A stretch of DNA of 64,000 nt, taken from assembly GCF_016458235.1 (NCBI RefSeq), contig NZ_JAEMHK010000017.1:1-64000 (forward strand), read 5' to 3'. The notes beneath the pieces are model-generated. The model was not told the origin of the DNA and did not search any database. It saw only the letters and a list, made by a program, of their open reading frames with translations. The translations under genes were made by a program, and so were the position numbers. Shown piece by piece: positions 46,812 through 55,194 of this stretch. Source of the DNA: Geomonas propionica (GTDB taxonomy: Bacteria > Desulfobacterota > Desulfuromonadia > Geobacterales > Geobacteraceae). Each line of letters opens with the position of its first letter. Within the stretch, counting starts at the first letter, position 1.

Positions 46812-47273
46812 TTAAGAAAAGACGATATCGTCCAGGTTGATGTAGCCGGCGTGGTCGACCACGATGCCCGGCGCTCCGGTTCTGAGCATCTCGCGCACGT
46901 CCTGCGGGATCCCCATCTTCTCCATGGTCCGGGCGTCGACCAGGACGCGGACGGTCTCCGCGGAGGCGATCACCTCGGTGGTGCCGGCGATGCGGAAGTC
47001 GGTCGAGATGGTGACCGAGCTGCGTCCCAGCTGCTTCACGGCCACCGAGACTTCCAGGACCTCGTCGTAGCGCGCCGGCGCGTGCCACTTCATTTCCTGC
47101 TTCACCACCTTGTAGTCGAGATCGCCATGCAGCAGGTCCCTTCCCGGCAGGGCACGCAGGAACTCGGTCGTCGCGACGCTGACGTAGTTGCCGTAGTTGG
47201 CGTTGTACACCACCTTCTGCGCGTCGCACTCGTAGTAGCGCACCCTCATGTAGTAACGGAACATGTCGTTCAT
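46812..47273 (-). CDS. Acyl-CoA thioesterase, hotdog fold (YbgC/4HBT-like)
   Basis: A 153-residue protein starting MNDMFRYYMRVRYYECDAQKVVYNANYGNY; the Y-x-C-D-x-x-x-V-V-Y-N-A-N-Y arrangement is the active-site region of 4-hydroxybenzoyl-CoA thioesterase-like enzymes, with Asp17 as probable nucleophile or base. It would release CoA from stalled aromatic or acyl-CoA esters when free CoA runs low. Its own copy of the shared promoter (C) lies upstream. An alternative start at 47264 shortens it by 3 residues. The substrate is inferred from context. Confidence 0.9.
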   Translation of the reverse strand: MNDMFRYYMRVRYYECDAQKVVYNANYGNYVSVATTEFLRALPGRDLLHGDLDYKVVKQEMKWHAPARYDEVLEVSVAVKQLGRSSVTISTDFRIAGTTEVIASAETVRVLVDARTMEKMGIPQDVREMLRTGAPGIVVDHAGYINLDDIVFS

Positions 47274-47378
47274 GGGAAACCCCGCTTAACCGGTCCGACC
47301 CTCTGCAACTTCGGCAGCCGACGACCGCCCGGTTCGGGCGTCCTCGTCTACGATTTAACAGAACAGCGTTACGTTGGA

Positions 47379-47411
47379 TAAATTGGTATCACTATACCGA
47401 TTTAGTGTCAA
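47379..47411 (-). promoter_or_regulatory. Shared operator-promoter, copy C (thioesterase)
   Basis: On the minus strand TTGACA (47406-47411), 17 bases, then TACCAA (47383-47388). TAAATTGGTA-six bases-TACCGATTTA (47379-47404) is an almost perfect 26-bp dyad. It is about 100 bases upstream of the thioesterase start and back to back with copy E. Confidence 0.78.
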
Positions 47412-47449
47412 GACTTTTTTGCTGCTGATCCGGCATTATTTTCCCGCAC

Positions 47450-47490
47450 TTGCCAGGCGGCAGTATTTATGGTACTAATTTACCACTTTA
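47450..47490 (+). promoter_or_regulatory. Shared operator-promoter, copy E (acetyltransferase and Rrf2 regulator)
   Basis: On the plus strand TTGCCA (47450-47455), 17 bases, then TACTAA (47473-47478), with ATTTATGGTA-six bases-TACCACTTTA (47465-47490) over the -10. It is the only copy pointing right; it would drive the acetyltransferase gene and the regulator behind it, giving autoregulation. Confidence 0.68.
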
Positions 47491-47574
47491 ATCCGTCCCC
47501 ATATCTCGGGGCCCACTTCCCGGGCGCCGTCCGCCTTCGCTAAAACGGCGGCACGCGCCGCGAGCGAGAACGAC

Positions 47575-48021
47575 ATGAACCAGCAGATAATCATAGAAGA
47601 CGCGGTCCAAGACGACCTGGAAGCGGTCATCGCCCTGGACCGGGCGGGGCTCAAGGAAGACAAGATCGGCTACTGGCGCGGCGTGTTCCAGCGCTACGTC
47701 GAGAGCGGACGCGCGGACCGGGTGTTCCTGGTGGCCAAGCAGGGGAAGACGCCGGTCGGCTTCATCATCGGCGAGGTCCGCGCCTGGGAGTTCGGCTCTC
47801 CCCCCTGCGGCTGGGTCTTCGCCCTCACCGTTTCCCCTTCCGTCCGCGAGGGGGGCATCGGCAAGAAGATGTTCGACGAGATCTGCCAACGGCTCAAGGC
47901 AGCCGGTGTCTCCACCGTCCGGACCATGGTGGACATCGACAGCAAGCTCACCCTCTCTTTCTTCCGCGGCATGGGATTGCGCACCGGCCGTTACATCGAA
48001 CTGGAAAAGCAAATCGACTGA
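47575..48021 (+). CDS. GNAT-family N-acetyltransferase
   Basis: A 148-residue single GNAT domain: an N-terminal EDAVQDDLEAVIALD, the acetyl-CoA site in WVFALTVSPSVREGGIGKKM (R-x-x-G-x-G/A type) and a C-terminal FFRGMGLRTGRYIELEK like ribosomal-protein and small-molecule acetyltransferases. It precedes the Rrf2 regulator by 35 bases on the same strand, so the two are probably co-transcribed from copy E. A role in acetylating a pathway protein is possible but not shown by sequence. Confidence 0.86.
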   Translation: MNQQIIIEDAVQDDLEAVIALDRAGLKEDKIGYWRGVFQRYVESGRADRVFLVAKQGKTPVGFIIGEVRAWEFGSPPCGWVFALTVSPSVREGGIGKKMFDEICQRLKAAGVSTVRTMVDIDSKLTLSFFRGMGLRTGRYIELEKQID

Positions 48022-48056
48022 GGGGACGACCACCGCCCCACTGGAGCGAGCACATC

Positions 48057-48500
48057 ATGAAGCTGAACAAGGCAAGCCTCTTCGCGCTGATCTCGGTACT
48101 CGAACTCGCAAGCGAGCCGGAGCGGCAACTTTCCACCGCGGACATCGCCGACAAGTACGGCATCTCTTCGCACCACCTCGCCAAGGTGATGCGCAACCTC
48201 GTGCACGAGGGCGTGGTGCAAGCCATGCGCGGCGTTGGCGGCGGCTACCGCTTCGCCGGCAACGTCAACCGCACCACGCTGCTCGACATCATCCGGCTTT
48301 TCGAATCACTGGAATCGGACCTCGACCTGCCGCACTGGAGCAAGGCCGCCGATCCGGTCGTGGAGGAGTTGCACGCCATCACCAACGAGATCGACACGGT
48401 GACCCGGGCCATCCTCGACACCATCACCCTTGCCACCGCCCTCAAAAACACCCGCCTGCGCGCCGAACTGGCCGCGCAGAAGGAAGCGCCGAAAGGCTGA
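48057..48500 (+). CDS. Rrf2-family transcriptional regulator, candidate benzoate-pathway repressor
   Basis: A 147-residue Rrf2 winged-helix protein: STADIADKYGISSHHLAKVMRNLVHEGVVQAMRGVGGGYRFA is interrupted here as STADIADKYGISSHH and LAKVMRNLV then GVGGGYRFA, the recognition helix and wing. It contains no cysteine at all, so it cannot hold the iron-sulfur cluster of IscR or NsrR and likely senses something else, for example a CoA ester. It lies in the middle of the five shared operator-promoters and behind one of them. From memory, an Rrf2-type repressor of benzoate genes called BgeR was reported in Geobacter bemidjiensis; this may be its counterpart, unverified. Confidence 0.88.
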   Translation: MKLNKASLFALISVLELASEPERQLSTADIADKYGISSHHLAKVMRNLVHEGVVQAMRGVGGGYRFAGNVNRTTLLDIIRLFESLESDLDLPHWSKAADPVVEELHAITNEIDTVTRAILDTITLATALKNTRLRAELAAQKEAPKG

Positions 48501-48562
48501 CACCAGTCCGGCCGCCTGCAAAAGAACCTGCTTCAGATGCCCCCTGCTCTCACCGATAAAGT

Positions 48563-48658
48563 GCCCCTCCCCCCCGGAGGGGGGGAGGCTGGGAGGGGGG
48601 ACGCCAGAGCAAGCTGCTGCACGCCCCCTCCCTAGCCCTCCCCCTCCGGGGGAGGGGA
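48563..48658. repeat. Facing GC-rich repeats between convergent genes
   Basis: CCCCTCCCCCCCGGAGGGGG with GAGGCTGGGAGGGGGG faces CCCCCTCCCTAGCCCTCCCC with CTCCGGGGGAGGGG, giving a long inverted repeat between the convergent Rrf2 gene and the CoA-transferase gene. It may serve as a two-way transcription stop. A near copy lies at 54215. Confidence 0.72.
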
Positions 48659-48702
48659 TTTCATTCGCCGTATCCTGAGGGACTACTCTCCGCCGCTCGC
48701 CT

Positions 48703-50031
48703 CTAGATCCTGTTCATCCTCCGCGCCGCCTCCATCAGCTCGCCGCGGAAGTCCGGGTGCGCCACGTTGATGAGGTTCATGGCCCGCTGCTTCGCGGTTT
48801 GGCCGCGCAGCTTCGCCACGCCGAACTCCGTCACCACGTGGTCGACGTCGTTCTTGCTGGTGGTGATCGAGGCTCCCGGGGTCAGGGTCGGGACGATACA
48901 GGAGATGGTGCCGTTTTTCGCCGTCGACGCCGTGGTGATGAAGGCCTTCCCGCCGCGCGAACGGTTGGCGCCTCGCGCGAAGTCCGCCTGCCCGCCGGTC
49001 CCGCTCCACTGCAGGTGCCCGAACGACTCGGAACAGCACTGCCCCAGGAGGTCCACCTGGATGGTGGCGTTGATTGCTACCACGTTGTCGATGGAGCCGA
49101 TGACGGCGGGGTCGTTGACGTAATCGACCGGGTGCATCTCGATCATCGGGTTCTCGTTCATGAAGTCGAAGAGCCGCTTGGTGCCGAGGGCGAAGGTCGC
49201 GAGCGCCTTGCCGCGGTGGATGTTCTTCCTGGAGTTGTTGACCGCGCCCGCGAGCATGAGGTCGACGATGCCGTCGGACATGAGCTCGGTGTGGATGCCC
49301 AGGTCCTTCTTGTTCAGCAGCGCCCGGGTGACCGCGTTGGGAATGCCACCCCAGCCAAGCTGCAGGCACGAGCCATCCGCGATCATCTCGGCCAGGTGCT
49401 GCCCGATGGCCTCCTCCACCGGAGAGATCTCCGGTATCTGCAGTTCCTTGAGCGGCTCGTTGCACTCGACGATGTGGTCGATTTCGGAGATGTGGATGTG
49501 ACAGTTGCCGTGGGTGCGCGGGGCGTGCGGGTTGACCTGCACCACCACCTTCTCCGCCTTCTTCACCGCCTCCATGGTGTAGCCGACCGAAAGGCTGCAG
49601 GTGAAGTAGCCGAACTCGTCCATGGGCGACACCACCGTCCCCGCCACGTCCACCGGCCAATACTCCCTCAAGAGCTTGGGAACCTCGTGGAAGTGGTTGG
49701 GGACGAAGTCCGCCCACCCCTTCTGCACTGCCTCGCGGGAGACGTGGCTCGTGAACCACGCGTTCACCTTGATGTGCGGCACGGAGTCCTCGGTGAAATA
49801 GTCGGGACACAGATGATGCTGCTGGTTCACCACCACCCCCTCCAGCTCGCGCTTGCGCGCCGCCAGCGCCTTCACGAAGAGGGTCGGTTCGCCGACTCCG
49901 AGCGGGAAGCACAGGTGGTCGCCCGATTTGACGATCGAGGCTGCTTCAGCGGGGGTACAGAGTTTTTGCCGGTATTCCTGTTCAAAATTGCTTTTTGCCA
50001 GAGCGATACTCTTCACGGGTGGCTCCTCCAT
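48703..50031 (-). CDS. Acetyl-CoA hydrolase/transferase family CoA-transferase
   Basis: A 442-residue family I-like CoA-transferase of the 4-hydroxybutyrate/butyryl-CoA transferase group. Landmarks: GVGEPTLFVKALAARK, CSLSVGYTMEAVKKAEKV, QLGWGGIPNAVTRALLNKKD, GIHTELMSDG with the probable catalytic Glu, and GTGGQADFARGANRSRGGKA. It could transfer CoA from succinyl-CoA to benzoate (such an enzyme was described in Geobacter metallireducens) or to acetate or another acid; sequence alone does not decide. It faces the Rrf2 gene and has a 427-base upstream region with inverted repeats. Confidence 0.88.
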   Translation of the reverse strand: MEEPPVKSIALAKSNFEQEYRQKLCTPAEAASIVKSGDHLCFPLGVGEPTLFVKALAARKRELEGVVVNQQHHLCPDYFTEDSVPHIKVNAWFTSHVSREAVQKGWADFVPNHFHEVPKLLREYWPVDVAGTVVSPMDEFGYFTCSLSVGYTMEAVKKAEKVVVQVNPHAPRTHGNCHIHISEIDHIVECNEPLKELQIPEISPVEEAIGQHLAEMIADGSCLQLGWGGIPNAVTRALLNKKDLGIHTELMSDGIVDLMLAGAVNNSRKNIHRGKALATFALGTKRLFDFMNENPMIEMHPVDYVNDPAVIGSIDNVVAINATIQVDLLGQCCSESFGHLQWSGTGGQADFARGANRSRGGKAFITTASTAKNGTISCIVPTLTPGASITTSKNDVDHVVTEFGVAKLRGQTAKQRAMNLINVAHPDFRGELMEAARRMNRI

Positions 50032-50458
50032 CCTTTAAGGTTGAACGTCCTGACTACAGGCTCGTGTGTTGATGGACAGTAAAGCAACCCTGATACCAAA
50101 AACTTCCTTTCCTTGACAAAAGTCATGGAACCCCGCGCAAGTGTCCGTAAATTTACCAAAACAATGTTATTAGAAATACGCATGTACGGAAGCGACGCCG
50201 GGAGTGCCATGTCAACAGCCGTTGACACTGGATGGCGACAGTTGAGAAAATATATATAAATTACGTGCAATTAGCCGCTGACACGTAATGTATACAAAAC
50301 GTTTACAGTGTGGCGCGGCCGGTCCTCTCAGAAGCCGAAACTGCGGATGAGACCACGCTTGAAGCTGGCGCCACTTCGAATGACAAAACAACGTTTAGGA
50401 AAACAGGAGAGGTTGACGGGGATGGGGGAATGAGGCGGAAAGGGAGGATGCAGCGGGA
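50032..50458. other. 427-base regulatory gap with several inverted repeats
   Basis: Upstream of the CoA-transferase and downstream of the sigma-54 activator gene. It contains TGTCAAC-AGCC-GTTGACA (50210-50227), TTACGTG (50261-50267) paired with CACGTAA (50282-50288) at two helical turns, and the palindrome GTAAATTTAC (50147-50156). The GG/GC spacing of a sigma-54 promoter was not found on the minus strand here. No gene was recognised. Confidence 0.5.
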
Positions 50459-52240
50459 TCAGGAATCTTCGCCGGACTCGTACTTGTGCAGTTTCTTGTA
50501 GAGCCACTGGCGGGAGATGCCCAGGAGGTCGGCGGCCTGGAGCTTGTTCCCCTTGCTCACCTGCAGGGCCGTTTCCAGCAGGAGTTGCTCGAACTCGTCC
50601 ACGATCTCGGACAGGGGCATGGCACCCAGGCGCTGGTGGATGTAACCGCCGATGTCCTGTGCAGCTGATGCTTCGGCAGCCGAAGAGTCGTGCATCCGGG
50701 CGAGCTGGTCGGGAAGATGATCGCGCAGGATAAGAGGCCCGGTCACCAGATTGAAGGCGCTTTCAATGACGTTGCGCAGCTCCCTTACGTTGCCGGGCCA
50801 GTCATAGCGCATGATGACTTCCCTGGCCTCGAGGCTCAAAGCTTGCACCTCCAATCCGAACTCTTCGTTGAACTGGTGGATGAAGTTCATGACAAGGGGA
50901 CGAATGTCCTCCTTGCGCTCCCGCAGCGATGGAATACTAAGGGTGACCACTTTGAGGCGATAGTAAAGGTCCTGCCGGAACTTCCCTTCGCGGACCAGGT
51001 GCTCCAAGTTGCAGTTGGTGGCGGCGACGACCCTGACGTCGACCATCTTGGGAGCCCCGCCGCCCAGTGGCGTGAGCTCCCGCTCCTGCAGGACACGCAG
51101 CATCTTCGCCTGCATGTAGAGCGGCATGTCACCGATCTCGTCCAGAAAGATGGTCCCCAGGTGCGCCTGCTCGAATTTCCCCAGCTGCCCTCCCTTGCGG
51201 GCCCCGGTAAAGGCCCCCTCGGAGTAGCCAAAGAGTTCCGACTCGAGCAGGTGCTCCGGGATGGCCGCGCAGTTCACCTTGACGAACTGGGCGTAGCGCC
51301 GGTTGCTGGCCGCGTGGATCGCGTGCGCGAAGAGCTCCTTGCCGGTGCCGCTTTCCCCCAGCAACAGGACGTTGGAATTTTTTCCCGCGACCCGCAGCAG
51401 GGATTCCTTTAGGTCGAGGATCTTCTTACTCTGCCCGACGATGCTGTTCACGTCGTAGCGCGAACTCGTCTCTTTCCTGGTCACGCTCCCGGCCAGGGCC
51501 CGCGTCTCGGGCGCCGTCTGCAGCCGGTTCGCGATCAGGGTGATCTCTCGGATGTCCTTGAAGAGGATCTTGCCGATCCCCCCTACCACGTTGCCGTTTT
51601 TATGGATCGGGTAGAGCGAGGCGTACACCTGCTTCCCGTTGATGTAGTGGGTGATGCCGACTTGGGGAGTCTCGGTCTCCATCACGCCGGGAAGGCGCGA
51701 GGGTTGCGAGTTGAGGTAGGCTTCGTTCAGGTGCTTGCCGATGATGGCATGGGGGGTGGTGTCGAGGAGGTCGGCGAAGGCCTGGTTGACCATGACGATG
51801 ACGCCGGCGCGGTCGCAGATGACGATCCCGTCATAGTTGAGGTCAAGATAGGCGCCGGCCGACTGCAGCAACTCCTTCAGGTCGACTTCGCAGTCATGGG
51901 CCTCCGGCAGAACCCGCTGCAGCGAGAGTACGCCGCCGACGACCTGGTCCGATTCCACGGTAGGGAGATAGTCGCACAGGATCCGGCGGCCGTTCACTTC
52001 GATGGGCTGGCCGTTGAAGACGGTGCCGCTCTTCATGTAGGCGCCCAGATCCGCCAGATCGGCGATCTCGTCCAGCCTGCGCCCCAGCAGAGCGTGCGGC
52101 TCAGCCCCAAGGAGAGTACCGGCGGCCTCGTCCAGGGAGACTATGCAGAGCTGGGGGTCGAGATGCAGGATCCCCGAAGAGCCCCCCTCGCCTGCGGCCT
52201 TCACTGCCGCCGGTCCGGCTATTTCTGTGGCCTGCTCCAT
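50459..52240 (-). CDS. PAS-domain sigma-54-dependent transcriptional activator
   Basis: A 593-residue enhancer-binding protein. Start at 52240 (AAAGGTAAG upstream); the frame extends to 52270 without a ribosome site. Two PAS-like sensory regions (about 20-110 and 125-240, the second with [20 protein letters not shown]), an AAA+ domain with Walker A GESGTGKE, the sigma-54 contact loop GAFTGA, and DEIGDMP, then a Fis-type helix-turn-helix ([18 protein letters not shown]). No receiver domain, so it likely senses a small molecule or redox state directly. It is the best candidate to activate the sigma-54 promoter of bamY at 61734. Confidence 0.94.
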   Translation of the reverse strand: MEQATEIAGPAAVKAAGEGGSSGILHLDPQLCIVSLDEAAGTLLGAEPHALLGRRLDEIADLADLGAYMKSGTVFNGQPIEVNGRRILCDYLPTVESDQVVGGVLSLQRVLPEAHDCEVDLKELLQSAGAYLDLNYDGIVICDRAGVIVMVNQAFADLLDTTPHAIIGKHLNEAYLNSQPSRLPGVMETETPQVGITHYINGKQVYASLYPIHKNGNVVGGIGKILFKDIREITLIANRLQTAPETRALAGSVTRKETSSRYDVNSIVGQSKKILDLKESLLRVAGKNSNVLLLGESGTGKELFAHAIHAASNRRYAQFVKVNCAAIPEHLLESELFGYSEGAFTGARKGGQLGKFEQAHLGTIFLDEIGDMPLYMQAKMLRVLQERELTPLGGGAPKMVDVRVVAATNCNLEHLVREGKFRQDLYYRLKVVTLSIPSLRERKEDIRPLVMNFIHQFNEEFGLEVQALSLEAREVIMRYDWPGNVRELRNVIESAFNLVTGPLILRDHLPDQLARMHDSSAAEASAAQDIGGYIHQRLGAMPLSEIVDEFEQLLLETALQVSKGNKLQAADLLGISRQWLYKKLHKYESGEDS

Positions 52241-52350
52241 GGTCTTACCTTTCGCTTGTACCCGGATCATAGACGGTCAGCCGCCGCCGGGAGACCTGCA
52301 CCGGCCCAAGCACCCAGCTTATTGTGTATACGCAATACCACGAGCCGATG

Positions 52351-53130
52351 TCAACCTTCTTGATGTTGCAGGGTGACGGTTCCCACGACGTCCAGCCGGT
52401 CCGGATGGGAATACACCTCGAAGCGGTCGGCCTTCACGTACCCAATCACGGTGATCCCCGCCTCCCCGGCCATCTGCACCGCGGTCGACGTCGGAGAGGT
52501 ACGGGAGGCGACGAGACCGATACCGAGCAGCGCCGCTTTCGCCACCAGCTCCGTGGAAATCCGCCCCGACGTGACCAGCATCATCCCCGTCAGGTCGACC
52601 CCCTTCAAGAGCGCCTCACCTGCGATCCGGTCGATGGTGTTGTGCCTCCCGAGGTCCTCGGAGAAAAGGGCGACGCTGCCATGCCCGACGGCGGCGGAAT
52701 GGATGCCGCCGTGGGTCGCGTAGGCATCGGCCTTTTGCGCCAGTGCGTCCATCATGGTGAAGACATCGGCCGGCAGGTACCCCCTGGAACAGCTCGGGCC
52801 CATCCGGCGGGCCTGGGGGATGGTGAAGCTGATTCCCGTGCCGCACCCCGACGTCAGCACCGGCTTCAGGCTCTCCGGCAGCTCCCCTTTTATCTGCACC
52901 TTGGCCATGCCGAAGTCGTTGCAGACGGAGAGGAGGTAAAAGTCCTCGGCCCGCTCCACCAGCCCCTGCATGCGCAGGAAACCCGCCACCAGGAACCTGA
53001 GGTCGTGCGGAGAGGCGATCAGCGTGGCGAGTTCCCTGCCGTTCACGTTGAGAACCACCGGGACCTCCTCGACTACCTCGCGCTCCCGTGCCGACAACGT
53101 TCCCTTTTCATACCTGTAGACCCAGCTCAT
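52351..53130 (-). CDS. fdhD: Formate dehydrogenase accessory sulfurtransferase FdhD
   Basis: A 259-residue FdhD: EVPVVLNVNGRELATLIASP, DLRFLVAGFL, SGCGTGISF holding a conserved cysteine, GGIHSAAV, SEDLGRHNTIDRIAG and TSGRISTELVAKAA. FdhD passes sulfur to the molybdenum or tungsten cofactor of formate dehydrogenases. No formate dehydrogenase gene is in the window. Together with moaA 34 bases upstream it ends the bamQ-led block and may serve metallopterin enzymes expressed during benzoate growth. Confidence 0.94.
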   Translation of the reverse strand: MSWVYRYEKGTLSAREREVVEEVPVVLNVNGRELATLIASPHDLRFLVAGFLRMQGLVERAEDFYLLSVCNDFGMAKVQIKGELPESLKPVLTSGCGTGISFTIPQARRMGPSCSRGYLPADVFTMMDALAQKADAYATHGGIHSAAVGHGSVALFSEDLGRHNTIDRIAGEALLKGVDLTGMMLVTSGRISTELVAKAALLGIGLVASRTSPTSTAVQMAGEAGITVIGYVKADRFEVYSHPDRLDVVGTVTLQHQEG

Positions 53131-53164
53131 GAATCCTCCGCTCCGGTTCTGCTTGTTACCGTCT

Positions 53165-54148
53165 TCACCCGCCTATCCCTGACATGTGGAAGGAGGCCGG
53201 GGGAAATGCCGGCCGCCCCCTCATCTCGTGACCCACGGGCTTCGCCTGCACGATGTTCCGTATCTCCTGCCTGAGCAGGGTGTCGTCCCCGGCCGCCAGC
53301 AGCGGCCTCAGGTCCACCCCTTCGCCCGAGAACAGGCACCCCTTCGCCATTCCCGACGCGGTCACCCTCAGGCGGTTGCAGCTGCCACAGAAGTGCCCGG
53401 TCATGGCGGAGATGATCCCGAGCGACCCCGGCGCGCCGCGCACCCGGAAGTTGCTGGCAGGGCCGGAATGCTCGGTCCGCTCCAGTTTCTCGATAAGGTA
53501 GCGCTCCGCGATCCGCTCCAGGACCTCCGTACCCGGGATGGAGAAGGCGCGCCAGTTGGCCGAGTGGCCGGTCGGCATGTACTCGATGAACCGGACATTG
53601 TAGGGGCGCTCCCTGGTGAGCTCCACGAAATCCATGATCTCGTGGTCGTTCACGCCCCGCATCAGGACCACGTTGATCTTGTGCGGCGGGAAACCCGCTT
53701 TTTCCGCGGCCTCGAGGCCGGAAAGCGCATCTGAGAGCTTTCCTCCGCGGGTGATCCTGGCGAAGATCTCCGGCTTCAGCGAATCGAGGCTGATGTTAAG
53801 CCGCCGCACTCCCGCGTCCTTGAGCCCCCGGGCCATCTCGCCGAGGAGGATGCCGTTGGTGGTAAGCACCAGTTCCTGCAAGCCTGGGAGCCGCCCCAGC
53901 CGGGCCAGGAATGGGAGGATCCCCCTGCGTACCAGCGGTTCGCCTCCGGTCACCCGTATCTTGGAGATCCCGGCAGCGACGGCCTGTTCAGAGACCCTCA
54001 GCAGGTCCTCGAAGGAGAGGATCTCGTGGTGAGGAAGCATCTGAACGCCTTTGGCCGGCATGCAGTAGCGGCAGCGCAGGTTGCAGCGGTCCGTGACCGA
54101 GAGCCGGAGGTAGTTGATGCGTCTGCCGTAAGAATCGATCAGCGACAT
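53165..54148 (-). CDS. moaA: GTP 3',8-cyclase, molybdopterin biosynthesis
   Basis: A 327-residue radical-SAM enzyme: SVTDRCNLRCRYCMP carries the SAM-cluster cysteines, TGGEPLVRRG and NGILLGEMARGLKDAGVRRL follow, and the C-terminal cluster lies in CGSCNRLRVTASG. It makes the pyranopterin precursor of Mo/W cofactors, needed by BamB. Start at 54148 behind GAAGGAGG; the frame beyond it to 54202 is not supported. No other moa or moe genes are adjacent, so this may be an extra copy placed under benzoate control. Confidence 0.95.
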   Translation of the reverse strand: MSLIDSYGRRINYLRLSVTDRCNLRCRYCMPAKGVQMLPHHEILSFEDLLRVSEQAVAAGISKIRVTGGEPLVRRGILPFLARLGRLPGLQELVLTTNGILLGEMARGLKDAGVRRLNISLDSLKPEIFARITRGGKLSDALSGLEAAEKAGFPPHKINVVLMRGVNDHEIMDFVELTRERPYNVRFIEYMPTGHSANWRAFSIPGTEVLERIAERYLIEKLERTEHSGPASNFRVRGAPGSLGIISAMTGHFCGSCNRLRVTASGMAKGCLFSGEGVDLRPLLAAGDDTLLRQEIRNIVQAKPVGHEMRGRPAFPPASFHMSGIGG

Positions 54149-54214
54149 GGTCAGCCTCCTTCTAGGGAACGTGTCGTCGTCACAGTGTAAATGACCCGCC
54201 ACATCTCCGGCACA

Positions 54215-54300
54215 CTCCTCCCCCCGGAGGGGGGAGGCTGGGAGGGGGGTGCCTCTGATTGGGAATCCCCCTCCCTAACCCTCCCCCTCCGGGGGAGGGA
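54215..54300. repeat. Facing GC-rich repeats between moaA and the amidohydrolase
   Basis: CTCCTCCCCCCGGAGGGGGG with AGGCTGGGAGGGGGG faces CCCCCTCCCTAACCCTCCCC with CTCCGGGGGAGGG. Nearly the same pair as at 48563-48658, with a different spacer. Confidence 0.72.
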
Positions 54301-54314
54301 ACTGAGCCTACAAC

Positions 54315-55175
54315 CTAAACTTTGAGTTTAAGGATCCTGGCCGCGTTCCCTCCAAGGACCGCGGTGACGCCTTCCGGCGGCAGCGGCAGTTCCGCAATCG
54401 CCTCCATGTTGTGGCGGATGCGCGGCATCGCCGGCCAGTCACTGCCGAAAATGGTCTTGCCGGTATTGCGCGCAAGCTCGGGGAAGTACGTCAGAAGCTT
54501 CGCGGGGGGTAGCCCGGAAAGCTCCATGTAGACGTTTGGGTGCAGCCGGGAGAGGAAAAAGGCGCGGTCGTACCAGAAACCGCGCCCGGAATGTGCCATG
54601 ACCAGGTTCAGCGAGGGAAAGTCGACGGCCACGTCGTCGAGGTGCAGGGGGTTGGCGTATTTCAGCCTGGTCCCCTTGAAGATGGAGGAACCGGTGTGGA
54701 TCAGGACCGGGATGCCGAGTTCCTCGGCGGCCTGGTACAGGGGGTACATCCTCGGCTCGTTGAGGTAATAGTGCTGGTAGCTGGGGTACAGCTTGAGGCC
54801 CCGGAACCCTTCGCTTTCGACCTTGCGGCGCAGCTCACCCCCCAGGTCGGTATGCAGGTGGGGGTTCAGGTCGCAGAAAGGGATCAGCTTCTTCCTGCCG
54901 CGGCAGAATTCACGCACGGAGTCATTACTGCAAACGCCGGTGGTGACCGGGTTCAACTCGGCGAGGATGCAGGCGTAGTCCACGCCCTCCTCTTCAAGAA
55001 GCGCCTCGAAGGCGCCGGGATCGCTGTAGCGCGCGGCGTACTCCTCGTAACCGCCGGGATGGGACTGCGCAATCCAGTCCGCCACCCAGGGGTGCATAGA
55101 GCCGTCGTAGGTGGCGAGGTGTACGTGGAAATCTATCCGCAAAGACCGCGGTTTCTGTTCGCCCGGCGCCGGCAT
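54315..55175 (-). CDS. Amidohydrolase-family protein (amidohydrolase-2)
   Basis: A 286-residue TIM-barrel metal hydrolase: RIDFHVHLATYDGSMHPWV near the start (HxH), LIHTGSSIFKGT, MAHSGRGFWYDRAF and TIFGSDWPAMPRI with the metal aspartate. Start at 55175 (GGGAGA upstream). It differs from the amidohydrolase at 23619 but belongs to the same broad family. It follows the thiolase by 19 bases in the bamQ-led block, so a step or side reaction of benzoate breakdown is likely; no such reaction is part of the textbook pathway. Confidence 0.85.
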   Translation of the reverse strand: MPAPGEQKPRSLRIDFHVHLATYDGSMHPWVADWIAQSHPGGYEEYAARYSDPGAFEALLEEEGVDYACILAELNPVTTGVCSNDSVREFCRGRKKLIPFCDLNPHLHTDLGGELRRKVESEGFRGLKLYPSYQHYYLNEPRMYPLYQAAEELGIPVLIHTGSSIFKGTRLKYANPLHLDDVAVDFPSLNLVMAHSGRGFWYDRAFFLSRLHPNVYMELSGLPPAKLLTYFPELARNTGKTIFGSDWPAMPRIRHNMEAIAELPLPPEGVTAVLGGNAARILKLKV

Positions 55176-55194
55176 GGTTTTTCTCCCTTTACCT

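Noticed and set aside
50147-50210. Sigma-54 promoter upstream of the CoA-transferase at 48703
   Set aside because: ATGGCACTCCCGGCGT has a -24-like part, but the following GC is two bases too close.
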